A stretch of DNA of 64,000 nucleotides, taken from assembly GCA_964017065.1 (NCBI GenBank), contig OZ024783.1, positions 13,390,040 through 13,454,039 on the forward strand, written 5' to 3'. The notes beneath the pieces are model-generated. The model had not been told where the DNA came from. It did not search any database and saw nothing but the letters and a program-made list of their open reading frames with translations. This document shows positions 55,394-64,000 of the stretch, in pieces. The translations under genes and the position numbers were made by a program. The number at the start of each line of letters is the position of its first letter. The stretch's first letter is position 1. Origin of the DNA: Haliclona indistincta (Eukaryota > Porifera > Demospongiae > Haplosclerida > Chalinidae).

Positions 55394-58300
55394 ATGGAGT
55401 CTCGGCTAGCTCAGACTTTGCTGGTCAAGATGTTGGGAATGGTGTCCGCGTCTACTCGAGAATCAGTGCTGGATCGTCTGGACGGTGTCAAACCGGACAT
55501 ACCCAGGATGGTCGACTCACGGGAGAGCGACGGCGAGACTAGACGAAGCGAGTCTCCAGCAGTGTCTACATCACCCGAACCTCAACCAGCACAACTGTCA
55601 ATCAGTCTGCCGGAACCGCCTGAATCCGTAATCGTTGAATCTGTCGCGCCGTCTCCAGCTAGCAGCGTGCAGACTAATACTGCTTACACGGCCGATGACT
55701 ACCTGTCAACGTGCAAACTTTACACCCCAGCGAAGAAGCTATTTCGTGTAAATTATTCACCTATACTCATAATCTTGTTCTCACTGCTAGCTTTTTTACA
55801 CCTGCAGCAAGCCTTGAAGAGAGCTGCTCAGGAGTGCATGGTGTGGGGAGTCAAGGTGATGAGAGAGCTCACAAAGGAAGAGCTATGTCATATTCACAAG
55901 GAAGTAAGTGCTATAATTGTGCAAGCATTGGTTTAATATTTTCTGGAACTCTTTATGTTACACAACCATTCTGTGTATGTCACACAACCATTTTGGGTAT
56001 TGTCATTGTGTGCTGTCAGACCTGTATGCTGTTACAAGTTGAGCATGTATATGTTATGGAAAGCCAATAAAATGGTGTAACCAAGCATTGAGAATTCTTT
56101 ATAATTGTCTGCACATGTAAGTATTCATAGTGTGGTGAGCAGGTGTGATAATGTGATTGTAATTATGATACACTATAGAATAGCACTGTATACACTGTTG
56201 TGCCAATGTTATATAATTATTGTGTGGAAGCATGCTGTGAACTACCTTAGCACGAGACTTATGTATGGATTACATAATTTTAGTTCTAAATCACGTGCAT
56301 GCATAGTTGCATGTCATTTTACAGTTAGGATGGGCCCAAGAAAACTTTATTTACCCACATAGGTTTCACCTATTGTTACACTTAGGCCTAACTGGTCCAG
56401 CTTGTTATAGACATGGCTGACACACCCAGTTACGGATTGGTGGTAAACTTATTATAGAAAGACATGACGCATCAATATTCACAATTATTTTAATCATTCG
56501 TCACAGTAATAATTTTTTCCTGTACTGTGCACGAGAGCATGACATTTTTATCAGTATTATGGGTGTGTATAAAAAGCGGCTATTATTTTACTGTCTTATC
56601 ATTCAAAATTGTTGCACATATGATAACTATAATAACTTCTATAATAACTTTGTCACCAATACATAACTGGGTGTGTCAGCCATGTCTGTAACAAGCTGGA
56701 CCATTTCACGGCAAACAGTGCATTTCGTAACTAAGTGCTACAGCAACTATGTCAGTACTACCGCAACAGTTCGCTGTAAACAAGTGCTACATTACACAGT
56801 CTTGTTTTCTTAGACGGTGTCTAATCTTCATGACGTATGCATTCTTTGGTTGTATAGGTTGTGCTTCAGTGCCCACCACTAGCCTCCAAGAAAGCTGAGG
56901 TCACTAAGATCCTTAGACAATCTCTCTCTATGGCAAAGTATAACAAAACTAGAATGGTACTTAAAAAGGTAAATATTTTGTTGTTGTCCTGTAGTTGTAC
57001 AAAATACAGTCATATAATTTATCTGTAGGGTTGTTTCTTGCAGTATTAAATTTTGTTGGAAAAAAATTTGTTTAAAAAGGGCACAATTCAGTATAGGACA
57101 ATAATTTATTTTGTATTTTGTACAGCGATTGTATTCAATCGTTCACACTTTTAAAAATTGTGATATGTTGTATAGATTACTCAAGGCCGCCTCACTTGAA
57201 GTGTAATAGCCTTTGTAAAAACATTTCCTTTGTACCAGAATACCAAGCTGTTGAATAAGTTCATAGACTTTAATGACAAAAATCATTCATCTGTTGTTGT
57301 AGGCATTGTTGCAAAATATTATTTTCAAGGAAATTTGACATGTGCTTATCAAAATTATGAGGCAAATGATAAGCTTGATGACGATACTCACATGTATAAT
57401 AGCTAGTTTTATTATTTGCACAGGAGAAAGTTGAAGGGTCAATAAAAGTCAAGCAAGAAAGGAGAGTACCTAATCTTGAAGTAAGGTTGATATGCTGTTG
57501 TCATAACAAAATTTATTTTAATTACTTCTTTATAGGCTGTTTCATATGTACAACCAATTGGAAGTAACTCAGAAATACTGGTAATGCTATCTACCGTAAA
57601 CGTAGAAATTTTGCCATGTAAAATTTCGTGTTTTTGTTGAGATGAGTAAAAATTGTTTGCTCCAATATAAAATGTATGGGATTACGCCAATTTTTTGCGC
57701 TTTGAGACCGCCCACAAAAAACACAAACATTTTTCAGTTTCTACATTTATGGGATTTATTATTAACTTTTTTACTGCACAATAATATAAAGTCATGTTGT
57801 GCTTCTGATGCAAAGTAGCTTGGCGGCAGCAACCAAAACACGCATCATGAATTTTCTGCGTCCCAAATGTAGCAAAGAAACACCACCAACCAACACATTT
57901 ACATTCAGCCAAGTGCCATTGAGACTCTGCAGGTGTACGTCCCGGTAAGCTAGCGTGGAGAAATGAGCTTGGAAGTCAAAATTCTTTGAGCCATAACTTT
58001 AAAATGGCAACTTTTCTGATGAGATTTCTACTCCTTGTCCGATTATGGTTAATAAAAATATTTTAGTTGCACATCAGTGTGTGTTTCTCTTCTCATTGCA
58101 TGATTGTATTGCATGAAAGATTGATGTCTCACGTAATTCGCTTGAATTTAGAGAAATAATTTTGGCAGCAAATTGATAGCAGTGTGGATTATAACGGCCA
58201 GTCATCGGACATTTGCCGAGCAACTGTTGCTAATGACCGAATGCTATTACAGTGTCCGGACAAATTGTCTGATCAATAAAGAGCCTTGCCCTCATACTAT

Positions 58301-58966
58301 TGTAATGGTGTTCATGAATGCGATTACATGCACACTACTTACAAAGTGTGACCATAGTTACAAGTGTTTACAGACTCTGACTCAGACTAGACCTAGTTAG
58401 TCATAACTCAATACCAGCAGCTAATAACAGCTTTAAAATTTGTCCGATCACTGCCAGTTAATGTCTGATCAACTGTCTTATTGGTCTGACATTTGTCAGA
58501 CCACATTGAAAAATTATAATCTTCACTGGATAGTGACTTTTTTTATACATTCATGAATGTTAAATTAGCTAGAAACTAAATTTATTAGTGTATTGACAAT
58601 AATATTTGGGTAAAATAATATTTTGTGTCCGAAGTTATGTTTGATGAATGATGCTATTAGCGTCATTAAATCAAAATTACCAGGCGCTAGTGGGAGAAGT
58701 CTTCCCACTAGCTCCTATAGGTACGAGGCTAGTAGGATACAACATGTGCAAAATAGTTACATTTATTCACCTTGTCTTGTTGACATAATAAATATTATTG
58801 TTTTTCCTTCTCAGGAATTGTCTAGTGCTGCATCAAATGAAGACACTGAAGTACGGTCATAATTATTATAATGATTGCAATAATTATTGTAGTGTTTTGT
58901 TTTCTATAGATCAATGACAACCTGAACTACTTAGTATATCGTCCTGTACTGCACAGACCTAACTGA
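55394..58966 (+). CDS. Seven-exon gene, 251-aa protein of unknown function
   Basis: Exons: 55394-55747, 55808-55903, 56858-56968, 57424-57480, 57536-57580, 58815-58850, 58910-58966. Every intron is phase 0 and bounded by GT and AG; the sum gives 251 residues. The first exon starts MESRLAQTLLVKMLGMVS and becomes Ser/Pro/Glu-rich (PAVSTSPEPQPAQLSISLPE). The middle is helical and charged: QALKRAAQECMVWGVKVMRE, LTKEELCHIHKEVVLQCPPL, KAEVTKILRQSLSMAKYNKT. The end reads NDNLNYLVYRPVLHRPN. No signal peptide or membrane segment in the spliced form; a hydrophobic stretch seen when exon 1 is read onward belongs to intron 1. I do not recognise it. It lies between two inverted copies of the palindrome-hairpin element. 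Confidence 0.7.
57581..58814. other. Large intron of the 251-aa gene
   Basis: The 1.2-kb intron is much longer than its neighbours. Between about 58195 and 58505 variants of gtctgatc / gtcagac / catttgtc recur, which looks like a decayed repeat. No exon seen. Confidence 0.4.
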
Positions 58967-59488
58967 GATTTGACTAAAGAAAATTAGAACTATATGTGCA
59001 ATTCCTCTTCTCATATGCAGCTATGTCGGCTTGGATTAACTTGTTATGTCAATAATTTTTATTTCCAGCTGCATATTTTGCGCCTTCAATAATTTGAAGT
59101 AATACAGCTCTGTTGTACATCACATACTGGCAACTATAGCCTACGCAATCATGCATACATGAGCTTAGGTTTTCTTTGTCAAAATGCCTCAGTGCATGCG
59201 GACTGATGCATGCATGGTCATACATTGAATTCCAAGCTGGCTATGTATAGGGTTGTGTTAGTCACTTTCATATAAGATATAAGAGAAGCATGCATTTCAT
59301 TGCCCACCAACAAATAATTATATTCATGAACGTCTCAGTAAACAGCTTAGACCACACAACGGTAACGTGGTGGCGTGACCTTTTATGTCTGCTGTCGGGC
59401 CACTGCAACTAACTCATCAGTAGTGCAGGCCAGCCCTATCTACAGTAAGGTATATTTCAATTGTACTTTTGAGTAGAGCCTTCATACT

Positions 59489-62400
59489 ATGGGATCCAAG
59501 GTTTGTTCTATTATAATACATTTGCAATACAGTCATGGCTCGCATAGCGGCTGCGTAACTTGAGTTATTACAGTGTATTATTTATTATCTTACCATAGAA
59601 TCGTGATCTTTGGCTTGCATGCCAACACAATCAATTGGATGTGTTTAGAAAGCTTATTCAAGATTCAGAAGTAGACAAGGATTGGAAGGATGATTCATAT
59701 GTGCGCTGCAGCATCATGACAAACTTTATTACGCCTACTCTTTGCATCCATGTAGGAATGCACTCCTTTGCATATTGCAATAATCTACGGAAATGAACAG
59801 ATAGTTACTGAGCTTCTGCACGAAGGAGCCGATCCAAACACCAATAATGCGGTTAGCATAATGCATCTCCACTATAAGATATCTTAGTAAGCCAATTGTA
59901 TTAGGGAGGCACGGTAGTGCCTCCCTATGTAGGGTTGAACCGGAAAACAAGATGGCAATGTATTAGCGTTCAAACGCTGATATTTCGCCTGGTGATGAAA
60001 AATGTGCGTCAAAGTTGTATGTGCACATCCTCTATACGCCAAAAGACACCTAAATCTGCTCTCTGTCGTTGCCCCATCTTGCAGTAGCAAGGAGAGCGCT
60101 CGAAATTGTTGCTAAAGTGACGAATCTGGAAACTGTGAAAATCGAGTTTCGTCATCTTCGTTTTCTTCTTTCTTTCTTCTTCAGCGCGCCTAGCGCCTTT
60201 ACGCGAGCAATGCCGAGACCAAAACACCCACGAAAATCGTGAAATTCTCCTGGCAGGTGCCTTTTGAACTTTGTTTTTAGCGAAACTGCGATATAAATTC
60301 AGCGATTTATCGATCGTGAACCATTGTCAGCTATAGTCAGGCGTGGCCCGACCCATCGCGTCTACGGATGGGTCAGGAGACACTAGTACTCTGGAATGTG
60401 CATTACGCAATAATTGAGTGATGAATAAAGTTAATCACGTGTCGTTTGGTTAATAACCACGTTGTAATAACTGTTTTCTTTCAGCCTGTCGTAGACTCGT
60501 AGCCCAATTTCCTACATGCCTTGGTGGCTGTTCTTTCAATATCTTCGTCGCTCAATCGCGGTCTTGCTTGAGAGTTTAAGAGTTCTCACGCAGTCACGCC
60601 ACATGTTAGTTAAGTTACCACCCACCCGGACGTGACGCGACCTTTGCTGACCAAGCAGTGGTTAGCGCACGTGACCAAGCACAGCTTGAGCATCGCCACG
60701 CCGTATGGATCTCGGAGAACACATATTTGTCTGGAGACTTCGAAGAACGGTAAGCTCGTGTAGGATCACCATTCTGCGCTTGCCAGATAATTAAAACTGC
60801 CGTACAGGTCCACAAGCAAGTGTGGGCGGGGCTCGTATCCACTGCATGCATGCGTAGGCGAGCTGATAATAATAATTATTTTTAGCTACAAGCACTGGCT
60901 ACAAGTTTAAAACATTATTGTTAATAATAAAAAAGCCATCAGCAAAAGAAAAACTAAACCAATGGTGGAAACAAAGAAACCTCAGTATGTGCATGATATT
61001 GAACTGCACTTCACTGAAAGGAAAAAAGGACACAAACAAGAAATTAAAAAGATTTCTATCGAATCAAAAGGATGTAGGGTTGTGAAATCTACCACTGGTC
61101 CAAAATATAAACTAACAAGGAACAAGCATGGAATGGTAACACGATTGACTTGCTAACAGACCATAGATCCCTACATCAGTGGCTGTCACAAGCTGAAAGC
61201 ACGTTAGGTGTCAGTCAACAGCAATTAGCTGAACTAGCTATAGCCACCACAGCAGCCACTGATGTAGGGATCTATGGTCTGTTAGCAAGTCAATCGTGCT
61301 ACCATTCCATGCTTGTTCCTTGTTAGTTTACATTGTGGACCAGTGGTAGATTTCACAACCCTACATCCTTTTGATTTCGATAGAAATCTTTTTATTTCTT
61401 TATAAATATGCTGCAGTTTTTGTGCAAAAATTAATAATATTAATTTTTATAGAATGGAGCAAGTCCACTGATGACAGCAGCAAGAATGGGAAATGTTGAA
61501 ATGATCAAGCAGCTTCTTGCAAAAAATGCAAGGATTGATGAGCATGGTTATGTATGCTGCATGCCAAGCAAATGCATGCACTTTCATCAATTGTATATAT
61601 TTTGCAGAAGAAATCTACTGCATTACACATGGCTGCTAGACATGCTCATGTTGCTGTACTTAGGATACTGCTAGAAGCACAAGCTAATACCAACTTAAAG
61701 GACGAGGTATTACATTTACATAGCTTGTAACATAATAATAACATACAAGCATAGTAATGATGACTTTACTGAAGCATAACAATATTATAGGATGGAAATA
61801 CCCCTCTTCACTTAGCAGCAATAGAAGGACATCCAACTATTGTCCAACTGTTACTAGCAAGAAATGCAGACACCAGTTTATCAAACATTGTAATAAATAC
61901 TTGTAGCTACACATGTACATGCATAATGTCTTAATGAATACATTTGTATCTAGAAAGGAAAGACAGCTTTAGAAGAAGCCAAAAAGTGCAACCAGCCAAT
62001 AAGTGCACAAATGCTTGAGGCAAAATATGAGGTACACCTCTTAGTATAGTATCTTTCGACATGTCCTGCACATAAATCATTTCGACATAGGAATTTTTAA
62101 CTATGTGTCAGTCTGGAGATTTGAATAAAATACTAGAAGAAGAGCTATGTTCAAAACTTGACATAAACTGGCAAGATAGAGTGGTAAGATTTTATTTTTA
62201 ATTAATGTATAATTATTCTATAGCTGCTGCTTTTAATGCATGGTACCCATACAGGGCTACACTGGAATTCACAGAGCAATCAATTTCCGACAGAAAGAAG
62301 TAGTTAAGCATCTGCTTTCAAGAGGTGCTATTGCAACAATTCCATCAGAGGTTATTTTATACATATTAAAATTATTCATACATATACATAAATCTGATAC

Positions 62401-63864
62401 TTTACACAGTTTGGTGAGACACCACTCATTACTGCTGCAAGGATTGGTGATGCTGCAATAGTGAAGCTTTTACTTGAAGATGAACGAGTCCTCGAGGAGA
62501 TAGATAAGCCAAATGAGGTGATTTGCTTTTTGTATTGTATATAGTTTTATAAATATTCGCAGAGTGGACGTGACACAGCAGTTCATAAAGCTGCTCTTCA
62601 TGATCACATAAAAGTTTTAAGGTGTCTGATTAAAAAGAAGGCTGACTTAAACAAAAAGAACGAAGTGTGTTATTTGATTGCATGGAGCAAGCAATGTATT
62701 AATTTTTATTTCTATTTTTAGCGGGGAAATACACCATTACACTTGGCTTGTAGTGAGGGAAACTCTGATGTTGTAGAACTGCTGATTAATCATGGAACTC
62801 TCATTGATGAAAAAAACAATGTAACAATTATTATTATACATACGCACACATAATTATCACGCACGTTTCTTATAAGGATGGGGAATCACCTATTGACCTT
62901 GCAGTGAAGTGTCATCGTTTTGCTTGTGTTGAAATATTGGAAAGAAAAATCACACACTCACAGGTATAATTTATAATACATAATGTATTGCAAACAGTAA
63001 TCAGGTGGTTACCCATGCACCACCGTAATTCATTGTAGTCACTTCATTGCAATACTGCTGAGCTGTCTGAATCTGAAAGTAAGTTTATTATAATTTATTA
63101 TTTCATAATTTTTGAGTTTACTTATTACATATGTAAATTATTTTTATATTATTTTTATATACTTACACTGTCTGTTGTCTGATTACGCAGCTATACACTA
63201 TCATTTATACTATTAGCATGCATATAAGTGTACAATACGAATGCAAGATTGTAATGCAAATCTGGGTAATGTGTACAGGCTTTAAAATGAAATTGTGGGA
63301 AGCATGCAGAATTGGTGACAGAGACTTCATTGAGAATCTCTCCAATGATTCACTACTCAGCAATGATTTGCTGGAAGATCCAGTAACTATGTCTGTAAGT
63401 ACTATAAACAGGAGGTTTATTAATAATTATTATCTGCTACATGCAGGGACTGCTGTACACTCCCCTTGTTATTGCTGTGCAATACGGACACATGCAGATT
63501 GTCAGTGCACTGTTTGTTGCAAAAAGGAGCAAATCCTAATGCTCCTGCTGAAGTATGTTCTATAGGTATAATGTTAGTTATACTGGTAATATCTGGTCAA
63601 TTTTGATAGAATGGATTGACACCGTTAATGATGGCCTCCATTCAAGGGGATACAGAACTTCTTTGCTTGCTCTTGGAACAGAAAGATATTGATATTAATG
63701 CTGCTGAATCGGAGGTACATGTATGCATGCAAATGTAATTTACAATTGGTAATCCATATATATAGGTTCAAGACACAGCACTACATTTGGCTGTTAAGAA
63801 GGCGTACAAAAAAGTGGTTCAACTATTGATAGAAAACAATGCTGACATTGAAAAAACTGACCAG
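59489..63864 (+). CDS. Multi-ankyrin repeat protein, 5' part (runs off window)
   Basis: It starts MGSK (59489-59500), then exons at 59599, 59756, 61453, 61608, 61791, 61954, 62112, 62255, 62410, 62563, 62722, 62877, 63039, 63279, 63447, 63610 and 63766-63864, the last with a donor, so the gene continues. Most exons are 96-105 bp, all but one junction is phase 0, and most encode one ankyrin repeat (DGNTPLHLAAIEGHPTIVQL, RGNTPLHLACSEGNSDVVEL, CTPLHIAIIYGNEQIVTELL). Exon 63039-63078 and the start of 63279 (MKLWEACRIGDRDFIENLSN) look like a break between two repeat blocks. Exon 63447-63552 is 106 bp with one T too many in CTGTTTG. The intron at 59852-61452 carries the inverted copy of the palindrome-hairpin element. 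Ankyrin stacks bind other proteins; the partner is unknown. Confidence 0.85.
59901..61400 (-). mobile_element. Palindrome-hairpin element, copy B (inverted)
   Basis: This is the reverse of copy A and sits in an ankyrin-gene intron. The hairpin end is at the left: TTAG (59901-59904, complement of CTAA) and stem GGGAGGCAC-GGTA-GTGCCTCCC. The palindrome is at the right, with arms of about 140 bp (61045-61184 and 61255-61395) that differ at a few bases. Copy B has about 250 bp more than copy A between them, including sequence near 60330-60600 absent in A. A frame at 60962-61156 reads HDIELHFTERKKGHKQEIKK and continues into the left arm. Confidence 0.65.
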
Positions 63865-64000
63865 GTGTACAATTTTGTCTGCATGCGTTATATATCATTG
63901 TGCATACAATTGTAATTGGAACTGTACATGGTATTAAAACCTATACTAAGTTGTATAACGTGTATACAGTCATGCTTTTGCATGAGATGTCCCAATAAAT

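Noticed and set aside
1..64000. CRISPR arrays, bacterial operons, rRNA genes, classical LTR pairs
   Set aside because: None seen. Repeats are inverted or dispersed, genes are spliced, and the gypsy fragment has no flanking long terminal repeats.

Overview
The window looks like nuclear DNA of a demosponge. Protein genes are metazoan (NEK10, C1D, a GDAP2-like CRAL-TRIO protein, an ankyrin-Roc-COR-Death protein), exons are short with GT-AG introns often under 150 bp, and AT-rich spacers are crowded with small inverted-repeat transposons. Two gene types (the intronless Ser-rich leucine-rich protein and the truncated secreted protein at the left edge) resemble sponge lineage-specific families as I remember them; the species call is inference. 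There are no bacterial-type operons, CRISPR arrays or rRNA.

Layout. 0.2-0.8 kb: 5' fragment of a secreted glycoprotein gene. 3.2-5.2 kb: intronless 679-aa gene on the minus strand. 6.0-12.6 kb: NEK10 ortholog on the minus strand, about 15 exons, one apparent frameshift in the kinase domain. 12.9-33.4 kb: a tandem segmental duplication. Each unit has a single-exon type I membrane protein gene (family A, not recognised) followed, only 90-270 bp later, by the exosome cofactor gene C1D. Five family A copies (three intact) and three C1D copies (one intact, at 29.7-32.0 kb) are present. The first C1D copy is broken by a stack of insertions, including a 6.1-kb element that holds a nested PIF/Harbinger transposon and a THAP-domain pseudogene. 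Paralogous empty sites define the ends of several insertions to the base.

34-46 kb: an 11-exon minus-strand gene whose exons join in frame to exactly 1000 codons: ankyrin repeats, Roc GTPase, COR, Death domain. Its introns hold several transposons and palindromes. 46.0-47.3 kb: a small unrecognised spliced gene on the minus strand. 48.0-49.4 kb: a decayed Ty3/gypsy fragment. 50.0-53.7 kb: the 3' part of a GDAP2-like gene. 55.4-59.0 kb: a complete seven-exon gene for a 251-aa protein of unknown function. 59.5 kb to the right edge: a gene with about one ankyrin repeat per exon, running out of the window.

The 55.4-kb gene is flanked by two inverted copies (54.0-55.2 and 59.9-61.4 kb) of a repeat that carries a long palindrome at one end and a short covarying hairpin followed by CTAA at the other. 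The most interesting parts are the family A/C1D array with its readable insertion history and this palindrome-hairpin element. Splice sites were chosen by eye from GT/AG signals and reading-frame phase; where phases closed exactly, confidence is high.
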